Origin: Bacteroidota bacterium
Lineage (GTDB): Bacteria; Bacteroidota; Bacteroidia; Chitinophagales; Chitinophagaceae
Assembly (NCBI GenBank): GCA_028877045.1
Contig: JAGWPQ010000244.1
Span: forward strand, 1 to 10,490
Reading direction: 5' to 3'
Length of the DNA stretch: 10,490 nucleotides
Shown here: in pieces, positions 1 to 7,386 of the stretch
How positions within the stretch are numbered: the stretch's first letter is position 1
Layout of the letters: each line of letters begins with the position of its first letter
Made by a program: the position numbers and the translations under genes
The notes under the pieces: model-generated
The model's database searches: none
Seen by the model: the letters and a program-made list of their open reading frames with translations, nothing else
What the model was told of the DNA's origin: nothing

Positions 1-67
1 ATTTGATGAATGCAACAGCACTTATCAAAAAAATAAATAACAATAATACCGATACGATTTTTTTCAT
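1..67 (-). CDS. Partial exported protein, N-terminal signal peptide only
   Basis: An ATG at 67 reading leftward opens 22 codons before the window ends. They begin MKKIVSVLLLFIF and continue with a hydrophobic run through LISAVAF, so this looks like a signal peptide or first membrane segment. The start lies 8 bases after the stop codon of the upstream minus-strand gene, so the two are probably cotranscribed. The mature protein is outside the window and no function can be given. The start context (a run of A after ATG giving MKK) matches that of the upstream gene, which supports a real start. Confidence 0.55.
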   Translation of the reverse strand, partial: MKKIVSVLLLFIFLISAVAFIK

Positions 68-75
68 CTAAGATT

Positions 76-717
76 TTATTTCAGTTTAATAACGATCATC
101 GCCGCAGCGAAAGATGCAAATGTTGTGTATGCTGCTGCTCGATGATATGGTAGCAATTTCGAATTAGGGTCACCATCAATTTGGGAAGCTAGAATATTTG
201 TAGCAAGCATCCCTGCTAAATGCACAACCGCTAACCATTTATGCAAACGGATAGCTGATAGACCTTTGTCTCTGTTAACCATTGGCGGAGGTGCAAATAA
301 AGCCATCAATGCAGTAAAAGAATAAGTTGTATTTACTGTAAGTGCCAACAACTCATGGGTATCTTTTAAGTTATGGTAATTAGGATCTGTGCGTGGCGTA
401 TTATATAATTTAGGGCCAACAATGGCTTGCCCGATAAACCCGCCTAATGTAGCAATACCGGCTATTTGATGAGCAATAAGCATCTTTCTCCTGATCTTCA
501 TATCATTCTCTCGTATATCGGGTGTAATGGTTTTATTGCCCCGCATGAAACCATGTTCGCCCCACGCCAACCGTTGTGTGAACAACATTTTTTTAGGCAA
601 TATTTCTTGTGGTTGAGTGGTAGTTGATGTTTGCAAGCTGTTCAATAAACTGTCGGTTTGTGCTTGCATCGAAGTAAACAAAATAATAGAAAGAAAAAAG
701 AGAACAATCTTTTTCAT
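76..717 (-). CDS. Signal-peptide membrane protein with four histidine-bearing helices, possibly b561-like
   Basis: This is a 213-residue protein. Residues 1-19 form a signal peptide with likely cleavage in SMQA|QTDS. A polar segment (20-78) follows, then four hydrophobic helices at about 79-101, 119-143, 156-178 and 190-210. Histidines sit in or at the edge of each helix: H83 (LIAHQIAG), H121 (DTHELLAL), H159 and H166 (RLHKWLAVVHLAGM) and H192 (YHRAAAY). Four helices with paired histidines are how cytochrome b561-type and related membrane proteins hold haem b, so a haem-binding electron-transfer role is possible. That is inference from the pattern; I do not recognise a named family. The gene is followed after 8 bases by a second exported protein. 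A hypothetical membrane protein without haem is the alternative. Confidence 0.75.
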   Translation of the reverse strand: MKKIVLFFLSIILFTSMQAQTDSLLNSLQTSTTTQPQEILPKKMLFTQRLAWGEHGFMRGNKTITPDIRENDMKIRRKMLIAHQIAGIATLGGFIGQAIVGPKLYNTPRTDPNYHNLKDTHELLALTVNTTYSFTALMALFAPPPMVNRDKGLSAIRLHKWLAVVHLAGMLATNILASQIDGDPNSKLLPYHRAAAYTTFASFAAAMIVIKLK

Positions 718-819
718 GCGTAAAAAATTTCAGGTTGTTTAAGGTAGATCAGAAATTGCATCTGACTAAAACAAATGTTTCTTTGTTTAGGGTTTAAAGG
801 TATTGATAAAATCAATTAA

Positions 820-854
820 GTTAAATAGCCTGTCGTTCATACAGGCTATTTAAC
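820..854 (-). terminator. Hairpin terminator of the kinase/regulator operon
   Basis: A perfect 14-bp inverted repeat: left arm 820-833 (gttaaatagcctgt), 7-base loop 834-840, right arm 841-854. It lies about 37 bases past the stop codon of the response-regulator gene, in the reading direction of that gene. The downstream side on the minus strand is T-rich (TTAATTGATTTTATC) rather than a clean T run, so termination may be imperfect. The rest of the 718-891 gap shows only a small attgat-aaa-atcaat repeat at 802-816 and no gene. Confidence 0.7.
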
Positions 855-891
855 ATTTGATTCTATAATTTAGATGCAAAAAATCAATCAA

Positions 892-2013
892 CTAAGCAGC
901 ATTATTTTTCATTGGCGGTTCGTCATCAAATGGAACGGGAATATTTACTGTGACAATAATTCCGTACGGAGAATTTTTTTCGAACTTTAGCTCCCCATTA
1001 ATACTCTTCACAAGCAGATCAACAATGGCTAGCCCTAAACCTAATCCCGGGTCGTTTTGCGGTATCTTTGCGTTTTTATTCAATGGTTTAAAGTTTATCA
1101 AAGAATCGTAATTATTCGATTTGCCACAGTCGGCGATAACAATTGAATAAGTTGCATCCTTGATACTTGTTCCAATTGAAACAGGATTACCTTTTTGAGA
1201 AAATTTAAAAGCATTATCTAAAAGTTCAGTAAATAATGTTTCTATAAATCCGGCGTTTACATGCAGGTTTATATCCGCATCAATATTGCTTACTAAATCT
1301 TTTTCCCTATTGTAATTTTTTGCAGTGCTGTTTGATATCCTTTCCAATACTTCTTTTACTGATGTACTATTAGACTTATCGTCATTATCCAGTACAAGAT
1401 TCTTTTCCTGCTCATGCCAATTTTTTACTTTCCGCAATAAACTAAGCAGTCTGTTACTGCTTTTTTCCATGTAACCAAAATATTCCTGCAATGATTCTTC
1501 ATCTAACAAATGATGTTTTGATTTTAATAAATGCAGGTAGCCGATTATATCATAAACAGTTGCAAAAAATTCTTTATCGGTAATTAGCCTGAATCCATTT
1601 TCTATTTGGGATAACTGTATCTCTAATTTTTTGTTGATCTCTCTTTTGCGTTGCAGCCTTGTATTGATGGCTTCCAGTAATTGAGATGATTTTACAGGTT
1701 TTACCAAATAATCATCGGCTCCAAAATTCATTCCTTCACGCAAATCATCATAATCAGATTTTGCCGTTAAGAAAATAAAAGGTGTACTTGTGTATCCTTT
1801 GGTACGCAGGTTTCTGATAAATCCGTACCCATCCATTTCGGGCATCATTATGTCGCAGATCACCAGGTCGGGGCTTTCTTTTTCATACTGCGTAAGCCCT
1901 TCAATGCCGTTACCAGCGGTCACCACTTCAAAATCTTCGAACTCTAAAATTTGTTTCAGATTTTGTAATAATGGTTTTTCATCATCAATCAACAATAGCT
2001 TGGTCTTTTTCAT
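892..2013 (-). CDS. Response regulator with C-terminal GHKL ATPase domain, no H-box
   Basis: I chose the ATG at 2013 (373 residues) because the receiver fold begins at once with MKKTKLLLIDDE; an upstream ATG at 2046 would add 11 residues. The receiver domain (about 4-122) has the acidic pair D10/D11, phosphoacceptor D54 (VICDIMMPEMDG), T83 and K105 (LVKPVK). A helical linker (125-205) stands where a dimerisation/phosphotransfer domain would be, but it has no H-E/D-x-x-T-P motif. The HATPase_c domain (about 245-362) has the N box ELLDNAFKFS (N267), a degenerate G1 box (D295-C-G297, lacking the second glycine) and an intact G2 box GLGLGLAIV (323-331). It is probably phosphorylated by the histidine kinase just upstream, whose gene it overlaps by 29 bases, suggesting coupled translation. 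There is no DNA-binding domain, so the output is an ATPase or protein-interaction surface. The target is unknown. Confidence 0.88.
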   Translation of the reverse strand: MKKTKLLLIDDEKPLLQNLKQILEFEDFEVVTAGNGIEGLTQYEKESPDLVICDIMMPEMDGYGFIRNLRTKGYTSTPFIFLTAKSDYDDLREGMNFGADDYLVKPVKSSQLLEAINTRLQRKREINKKLEIQLSQIENGFRLITDKEFFATVYDIIGYLHLLKSKHHLLDEESLQEYFGYMEKSSNRLLSLLRKVKNWHEQEKNLVLDNDDKSNSTSVKEVLERISNSTAKNYNREKDLVSNIDADINLHVNAGFIETLFTELLDNAFKFSQKGNPVSIGTSIKDATYSIVIADCGKSNNYDSLINFKPLNKNAKIPQNDPGLGLGLAIVDLLVKSINGELKFEKNSPYGIIVTVNIPVPFDDEPPMKNNAA

Positions 2014-4351
2014 AAAACTGGATTTTATTAAGGATATTATAATCAAAATGAATTTTAAATGTACTGCCTTTGCCTTCTTTGCTTGTTACTTCAATCCGGC
2101 CATTGTGCATTTTCACAAAACGATCAACGATCGAAAGGCCCAAACCATAACCGCTGTGCTCGTCTGAATTACCTGCACGATAAAATGTTTGGAAAATATT
2201 TTTTAAATCTTCCTGAGGAATTCCAATACCTCTGTCCTTCACACATAAAACAAATTCATCTTCCAAAAATTCCAGTTCAACAGTAACGTGCGATTTTTCG
2301 GGCGAATATTTAATTGCATTCGAAACAAGGTTGCTGAAAATATGCCACATTAAACTTGGATCTACATAAACATCTTTTGGTTCATTTTTTATTTTCAGTT
2401 TTACTTTATCCTCGCCGTATTTTGAATTGAATCTCGTTTTAATTATTCGCTGAACCAGCGCAACAACATCTGTTTCTTTGGGTTTGAAAGGCATCTGGTT
2501 TTCTTCGAATCTTCCCATCACCAAAAAATTGCGGAGCATATCAGATATCCTTTCAGATTCCTCGTAAATATTTTCGAATAATTCTCCGGCACGCGGGCTT
2601 ATTTGTCCATAATCTTTTTTGATGTGCATCTCCAGCAACTCAGTGCTGCTGACGATGGTAGCCAATGGTGTGCGGAACTCATGAGACACACTGGTGATCA
2701 TCTTCGATTTCATTTCATTCAGATCTTTCTCTTTCTTCAATGTTTCTTCAATGATGATCTCGGCTTCTTTGCGTTGTGTGATATCCTGAATTAAAATAGA
2801 TACGCGTTTTTCGCCGTTGAACATTCTTACCAAATTCATCTTTGCAGAGAACCATTCAATTTTTCCTCCGTACGAATCCATGTATTCGATGGAATGTGAA
2901 GATTCGATCTCTAAAACAATCTGAATGGCCACTTCAAATTTCTTACCCAACTCCTCACCTTTTATATCGGTTATTCTTTTACCGATCATTAATTCTTTTG
3001 GTGTTGATAAGATCGAATCGTTATTGCACCAAACATTTACGATCGTTAAATTGGTATTTACTTCTAAAATAATATCATCAAGCGATGCAACTAAAGATTG
3101 AAGCTCATCTTTACTCACGGCCAGTTTGCGCAAAGCGATATTGGCACTCATGATAAACCTGCCGCTTTGCAGAATGGAAACAAAAAGCGGACGGAAATAA
3201 GTGATCTTTGGATTGCCCTGCGGAATTGCTTTTGAAGCAAGTATCATATTCGAAGTTACCAGCACGCCAATAATTTCATCTTTTTGCAAAAGCAGGTACA
3301 TCATGAAATTAATACCTTCGAACTGGATAATGAAAACATTACTGACTTCCTGCTGAACATTATTATTAATGCCCTTCTGTATTTCGTAACATCTTTCAGC
3401 CAAAATATCCAATAAATTTTTCATCGAATCTTCTTTTTCAAAGACCCAGTTTCCACTCGACGATATTTTTTTCAATATAGGATGAGTTCCTTCCCAGTCC
3501 AATCTTGCGATAAATGAAAAGGGCGCAATGCCTTCGTTTTGAAAATACGAAAGACAAATATCGAAAGCAGTTTTTACTTTGCTTGTGTTGATGTATTGTG
3601 ATTGCGCTTCCGAAATGATCTGCAAAATATTGGCATCAGGAACAAAAGTATCGGCAGGCGTTTTTTGTATTCTGATCTCATTAATGGTGATCACATATTT
3701 TCTGTCAACCTGCATTTTCCCAAATGCCGCCATTTGTATATTACACCAAAAATATTTTCCTGTATAATCCCTGATCCTGCACCAGGTAGCTTCCATACTT
3801 TCATTGCTTCTGAAAAAATTTCGGAGCAGGTCTTTTTCCTCAGGATGTAATAATTCAATAACTGTTTTTCCTTCCATCCAATCGCCGATGTATCCAAGAA
3901 TATTTTTTACGGCAGGTGAAATCCGCAGAATATTTCCGTCTTCATCAATATTTAATGTGAACTCGGAGTTATCGGCTGATGCAGAGCTGTAATTGAATTC
4001 ACCTGCAGATATGTCGTAAGAAATGGCACGAACACAAACATATTTGCTTAACGATTCAATTAATCTGAAATCGAATTTTGTTCTTACTTTATAAAAAGGA
4101 TCGCCTTTGGCAAGCTCTACTGAATATTGTTTGAATTGGAATGCTTTCTCGTAACTATTTTTCCAGAATAAATAATGATCACTGGTTTCTGGGATCAGAT
4201 GTAAAATAGCATCTCCATAATTTATTGAACTTCCATAAATCTGCTCATAAGAAATAAAGAAAGATTTATTTCCATACACCAATCTGTAGTTTTGATCAAT
4301 GATCCAGAACGATTCCGGGGCATCTTCAAAAAATGATAATAAATTTTGCAT
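1985..4351 (-). CDS. Soluble multi-PAS sensor histidine kinase
   Basis: This 788-residue kinase has no convincing signal peptide or membrane helix, so it should sense a cytoplasmic cue. In order it shows a PAS-like domain (about 4-115, FEDAPESFWIIDQN), a PAS domain (about 130-228, ISPAVKNILGY then HPEE), a GAF-like region (about 240-400, weak, by position and composition), a third PAS domain (about 415-530, ending ILIQDITQRKEAE) and a short coiled linker. HisKA (about 548-612) carries H557 in SVSHEFRTPL. HATPase_c (about 655-772) carries N678 (N box), D706-x-G-x-G (G1), an F box (FQTFYRAGN) and G2 GYGLGLSIV. All catalytic motifs are intact. The stop lies 29 bases inside the following response-regulator gene, its obvious partner. 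The signal is unknown. No good promoter is visible in 4352-4519 on this strand. Confidence 0.93.
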   Translation of the reverse strand: MQNLLSFFEDAPESFWIIDQNYRLVYGNKSFFISYEQIYGSSINYGDAILHLIPETSDHYLFWKNSYEKAFQFKQYSVELAKGDPFYKVRTKFDFRLIESLSKYVCVRAISYDISAGEFNYSSASADNSEFTLNIDEDGNILRISPAVKNILGYIGDWMEGKTVIELLHPEEKDLLRNFFRSNESMEATWCRIRDYTGKYFWCNIQMAAFGKMQVDRKYVITINEIRIQKTPADTFVPDANILQIISEAQSQYINTSKVKTAFDICLSYFQNEGIAPFSFIARLDWEGTHPILKKISSSGNWVFEKEDSMKNLLDILAERCYEIQKGINNNVQQEVSNVFIIQFEGINFMMYLLLQKDEIIGVLVTSNMILASKAIPQGNPKITYFRPLFVSILQSGRFIMSANIALRKLAVSKDELQSLVASLDDIILEVNTNLTIVNVWCNNDSILSTPKELMIGKRITDIKGEELGKKFEVAIQIVLEIESSHSIEYMDSYGGKIEWFSAKMNLVRMFNGEKRVSILIQDITQRKEAEIIIEETLKKEKDLNEMKSKMITSVSHEFRTPLATIVSSTELLEMHIKKDYGQISPRAGELFENIYEESERISDMLRNFLVMGRFEENQMPFKPKETDVVALVQRIIKTRFNSKYGEDKVKLKIKNEPKDVYVDPSLMWHIFSNLVSNAIKYSPEKSHVTVELEFLEDEFVLCVKDRGIGIPQEDLKNIFQTFYRAGNSDEHSGYGLGLSIVDRFVKMHNGRIEVTSKEGKGSTFKIHFDYNILNKIQFYEKDQAIVD

Positions 4352-4469
4352 AGAATGGGAATAATGGATTTCACTATAAAATAATGGTTTTTTATTTTAA
4401 ACCACTGTAGTTATTTTACGGTTTTTAGTGTAGTATTTAAAATTTTAAGCCATATTTAATATATGAGCG

Positions 4470-4502
4470 GTTGTGTAAAGGCTGATATAATTTATTATTT
4501 TG
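4470..4502 (+). promoter_or_regulatory. Weak candidate promoter for the MFS gene
   Basis: The -7 element TTATTTTG (4495-4502) differs from the Bacteroidota consensus TAnnTTTG at one base. GTTG at 4470-4473, a one-base variant of the -33 TTTG, lies 21 bases upstream. Transcription would start about 10 bases before the ATG at 4520. In AT-rich DNA this could be chance. Confidence 0.25.
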
Positions 4503-4519
4503 TCGGCTAATCTTAGATA

Positions 4520-5731
4520 ATGAAAACAGGAAAACAAGCTGCGTTAGGTTTTATATTTATTACTTTATTGATTGATGTGACCGGTTTTGGCATTATCATT
4601 CCTGTGATGCCAAAATTAATTTCCGAATTAATTAATGGCGATCTCAGCGATGCTTCGCGATATGGTGGCTGGTTGATGTTTGCGTATGCGATCATGCAAT
4701 TTATTTGTGCACCTGTTTTAGGAAACCTCAGCGATAAATACGGTCGCCGGCCTGTTTTATTATTTTCTTTATTCGGTTTTGGATTAGATTATATTTTACA
4801 GGGCTTTGCGCCAAACATCGGATGGTTGTTTGTTGGAAGGATCATTGCAGGTATCACCGGCGGCAGCTTCACTACTGCTGCTGCATATATTGCCGATGTA
4901 AGTACACCGGAAAAAAGAGCACAAAATTTTGGAATGATTGGTGCTGCTTTTGGCATTGGATTTATTATTGGTCCTGTGCTTGGCGGCTTGTTAGGACATT
5001 ATGGTTTTCGTGTTCCATTCTTTGCAGCTGCCGCACTTGCATTATTAAACTGGTTATATGGTTATTTTGTTTTGCCCGAATCTCTTTCGAAAGATCATCG
5101 GAGAGAATTTAACTGGAAAAGAGCAAACCCTTTAGGCTCGTTACTTCATTTAAAAAAATATCCTGTCGTTTGGGGATTAGTGGCATCCATTACTTTTTTA
5201 TACATCGCCGCACATGCGGTACAAAGTACATGGACTTATTATACCATGAGTAAATTTGGTTGGGATGAAAGATTGGTTGGTTATTCATTGGGCTTTGTTG
5301 GATTAACCGTTGGCATTGTGCAGGGTGGTTTAATCAGGATCATCATTCCAAAATTAGGTAATCATAAAAGTGTATATATCGGATTAAGTTTATATGCAAT
5401 TGGTTTTACATTATTTGCTTTTGCATCTCAAACATGGATGATGTTTGTGTTCATGATCCCTTACTCTTTAGGTGGAATAGCCGGACCATCTATTCAGGCA
5501 ATAATTTCAAAACATGTACCGCCAAACGAGCAGGGCGAATTACAGGGAGCACTTACCAGTTTAATGAGTGCCACATCTATTGTTGGTCCTTTGTTGATGA
5601 CTAATTTATTTTCTTATTTCACTTCTGGAAAAGCGCCTGTTCATTTCCCGGGAGCTGCAATGTTATTCGGCGCAATTCTTACAGTAATAAGTACTGTTTC
5701 TGCATACAGAACTTTGCGTCACGAAAAATAA
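4520..5731 (+). CDS. TCR/Tet-type MFS efflux transporter
   Basis: This 403-residue inner-membrane protein has about 12 hydrophobic helices split by a polar central loop (about 188-215), the length and layout of drug:H+ antiporters in the TetA group. Helix 1 carries D19 in LLIDVTGFGIIIPVMP, a TetA-like start. Motif A is GNLSDKYGRR (68-77) in the helix 2-3 loop. A motif B-like arginine is R107 (GRIIAGITGG). Motif C, the antiporter signature, is GIGFIIGPVLGG (145-156). The fold and antiport mode are well supported; the substrate is not. Many chromosomal members of this group in Bacteroidota have no proven link to tetracycline, and there is no adjacent TetR-type regulator. The gene is transcribed away from the kinase/regulator operon, which might control it, but nothing in the sequence shows this. 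No hairpin terminator is visible after the stop. Confidence 0.92.
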   Translation: MKTGKQAALGFIFITLLIDVTGFGIIIPVMPKLISELINGDLSDASRYGGWLMFAYAIMQFICAPVLGNLSDKYGRRPVLLFSLFGFGLDYILQGFAPNIGWLFVGRIIAGITGGSFTTAAAYIADVSTPEKRAQNFGMIGAAFGIGFIIGPVLGGLLGHYGFRVPFFAAAALALLNWLYGYFVLPESLSKDHRREFNWKRANPLGSLLHLKKYPVVWGLVASITFLYIAAHAVQSTWTYYTMSKFGWDERLVGYSLGFVGLTVGIVQGGLIRIIIPKLGNHKSVYIGLSLYAIGFTLFAFASQTWMMFVFMIPYSLGGIAGPSIQAIISKHVPPNEQGELQGALTSLMSATSIVGPLLMTNLFSYFTSGKAPVHFPGAAMLFGAILTVISTVSAYRTLRHEK

Positions 5732-5785
5732 ATGAGCCGATCATTATTTAATGAACAACCGGTTCCGGATCATGCAAGTAATTTT

Positions 5786-6163
5786 TTATCGGCGAACAAA
5801 AAACTGTTCCATATTTTCTGATCTTTTTTCAAAAGAAAAATTACATGGTTCACCTCCTTCGGTCGCAATACAAAAATCATAAGAACCTTCAGGCATATGC
5901 GCAACACGAAGTTGGACGGCTTGTCCTTTAAAACTTCCTTTGCGGATGACCGTGTTATTTCCCTCTTGTCTGATGGCATACTGAAGCGTCAGTTCATGTA
6001 ACGCAGGGTTAATTACTTGAACAAGCATATAATCGTAGACTACATCTTCAATAGAGATGTCATTTATCAATGTTAGGGGCATACAATGATAATTGGTTTT
6101 AAACATTAGGATATTGCTGTGTAAAATATAAATAATTTCCGAATAAAAATATGTTTTTAGCAT
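5786..6163 (-). CDS. Small beta-rich protein resembling a T9SS C-terminal sorting domain
   Basis: The longest reading is 125 residues. Internal ATGs at 6106 and 6082 give 106 and 98 residues, and the start is uncertain. The ATG at 6163 follows AGGAAAT, a weak ribosome-binding signal, and lies 30 bases after the KAS III stop, suggesting one operon. From about residue 49 the sequence matches the rhythm of type IX secretion type A C-terminal domains: an NP pair (N52 P53), alternating strands (LHELTLQYAI), a basic-glycine turn (IRKGSFKG), a strand VQLRVAHM, then PEGSYDFCI in the place of the usual LPAGxYxxxI, and a final FSFEK. Unlike real cargo it has no preceding passenger domain and no clear signal peptide. 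I infer a free-standing domain of that fold with unknown role. Another small beta-sandwich is the alternative. Confidence 0.65.
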   Translation of the reverse strand: MLKTYFYSEIIYILHSNILMFKTNYHCMPLTLINDISIEDVVYDYMLVQVINPALHELTLQYAIRQEGNNTVIRKGSFKGQAVQLRVAHMPEGSYDFCIATEGGEPCNFSFEKRSENMEQFFVRR

Positions 6164-6193
6164 ATTTCCTGAAATTAATTAATTGATATCTTT

Positions 6194-7267
6194 TTAGATA
6201 CGATAGCAAACAGCATTAATATTCATGCCGGCACCTACTGACGCAAACATTACTACGTCGCCTTTTTGTAAAGAATGATGTTCTAATTTTCCCTTTTTTA
6301 CCAAATCAAATAATGTTGGAATAGTTGCCACCGAACTGTTTCCGAGATGATGAATGCTCATGGGCATTATATATTCCGGCAATTCGTTGATACCGTAGAG
6401 TTGATACATTTTTTTAATAATGCCTTCATCCATTTTTTCATTGGCTTGGTGCAAAAAAACTTTTTTCAGCTGATGGATATCTACACCGCTTTTATCCAAA
6501 CAATCTTTCATCGCCGCAGGAACATGTTTAATGGCATACTCGTACACTTTCCGGCCACGCATTTTTATATATCTGACTTTGGGATCGGCTCCAGGCAAAT
6601 TAGATTTTCCCATAAATAAATAATCTACTTCAACACCACAATGTGATTGTACACTTGCCGATAATATTCCACTTTCGGTATTTTCTTTTGCTTCCGCAAT
6701 GCAGGCTCCTGCCCCATCAGAAAAGATCATACTGTCTCTGTCATAAATATCAATCACTCTCGATAAAGTTTCGGCACCGATCACCAAACATTTTTTTGCC
6801 ATCCCCGATTTAATATATGCATCGGCCTGGATCAATCCCTGCAACCAACCGGGACAGCCAAATAAAATATCATACGCAATACAATTCGGATTTTTTGTTC
6901 CCAACGCTCTTTTCACTCTCGATGCCAATGCCGGCATGGCATCTGTTTGAATAGTTTCATTTTTAACATTACCAAAATTGTGTGCAAAAATAATCTGATC
7001 GATTGTTTCAGGATCAACACCCGAATCTTCAATGGCACGCTGAGATGCAATCACAGCAAGGTCCGACGCATTAACATCCTTTGAAGCATAACGCCGTTCT
7101 TCAATACCTGTTATTTGTTTAAACTTATCAGCTATCACTTCCGAAGGCAATTCAATTCGCTTATTATCTTCTCCATAAAATTCATGCGAAGCAAAATCCC
7201 TGTTACTTTTCATTTCATCCGGAATATAACTTCCAATACCTGTTATTACAGTTTTAATACCACTCAT
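6194..7267 (-). CDS. Beta-ketoacyl-ACP synthase III (KAS III) family protein
   Basis: This 357-residue cytoplasmic thiolase-fold enzyme has the full KAS III triad: C138 in ILFGCPGWLQG, H273 in FLHQANEKM and N310 in HHLGNSSVA. The C-terminal glycine-rich segment FASVGAGMNINAV is also typical. KAS III enzymes condense an acyl-CoA primer with malonyl-ACP to start fatty-acid or related chains. It is about 40 residues longer than E. coli FabH (317), with extra sequence near the N-terminus (about 22-62). The SS in GNSS is common in FabH relatives. No fab gene or acyl carrier protein is nearby, so it may be a paralogue for a specialised acyl chain rather than the main FabH; I give no symbol for that reason. 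It is followed 30 bases later by the small sorting-domain-like gene and is divergent from the HD gene. No strong promoter is seen upstream; TATTTTTA (minus strand, 7305-7312) is a one-mismatch -7 candidate. Confidence 0.9.
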   Translation of the reverse strand: MSGIKTVITGIGSYIPDEMKSNRDFASHEFYGEDNKRIELPSEVIADKFKQITGIEERRYASKDVNASDLAVIASQRAIEDSGVDPETIDQIIFAHNFGNVKNETIQTDAMPALASRVKRALGTKNPNCIAYDILFGCPGWLQGLIQADAYIKSGMAKKCLVIGAETLSRVIDIYDRDSMIFSDGAGACIAEAKENTESGILSASVQSHCGVEVDYLFMGKSNLPGADPKVRYIKMRGRKVYEYAIKHVPAAMKDCLDKSGVDIHQLKKVFLHQANEKMDEGIIKKMYQLYGINELPEYIMPMSIHHLGNSSVATIPTLFDLVKKGKLEHHSLQKGDVVMFASVGAGMNINAVCYRI

Positions 7268-7367
7268 TGCTGTTGAGTTTTAATGATTGATTTATGCCTT
7301 TCATTAAAAATACGTTTTGTTGCGCATCATTAAAAAAAATCCTTGTCTTCTTTTTTATGAAGAAAAC

Positions 7368-7375
7368 TATCTTTG
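7368..7375 (+). promoter_or_regulatory. Candidate -7 element for the HD-domain gene
   Basis: TATCTTTG is an exact match to the Bacteroidota -7 consensus TAnnTTTG. The nearest -33-like element is CTTG at 7342-7345, 22 bases upstream, slightly far. Transcription would begin only about 5-10 bases before the ATG at 7387, giving a very short A-rich leader. It also argues against the upstream in-frame ATGs at 7294 and 7357. Confidence 0.4.
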
Positions 7376-7386
7376 AAAAAAAAGTC

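Noticed and set aside
4352..4519. A promoter for the histidine kinase on the minus strand.
   Set aside because: No TAnnTTTG or close match with a suitable -33 element was found; the region is only AT-rich.
4520..5731. Naming the MFS gene tetA and calling it tetracycline resistance.
   Set aside because: The family motifs are present, but substrate cannot be read from sequence and there is no TetR partner or mobile context.
5732..5821. A 29-codon plus-strand ORF starting directly after the MFS stop (MSRSLFNEQPVPDH...).
   Set aside because: Very short, overlaps the 3' end of the minus-strand small gene, with no recognisable similarity or promoter.
5770..5979. A 69-residue minus-strand ORF overlapping the small sorting-domain-like gene in another frame.
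   Set aside because: Its composition is not protein-like and the overlapping frame has the coherent beta-strand pattern and operon spacing.
6194..7267. Assigning the symbol fabH.
   Set aside because: The catalytic triad fits KAS III, but the extra length and lack of fab neighbours suggest it may be a paralogue.
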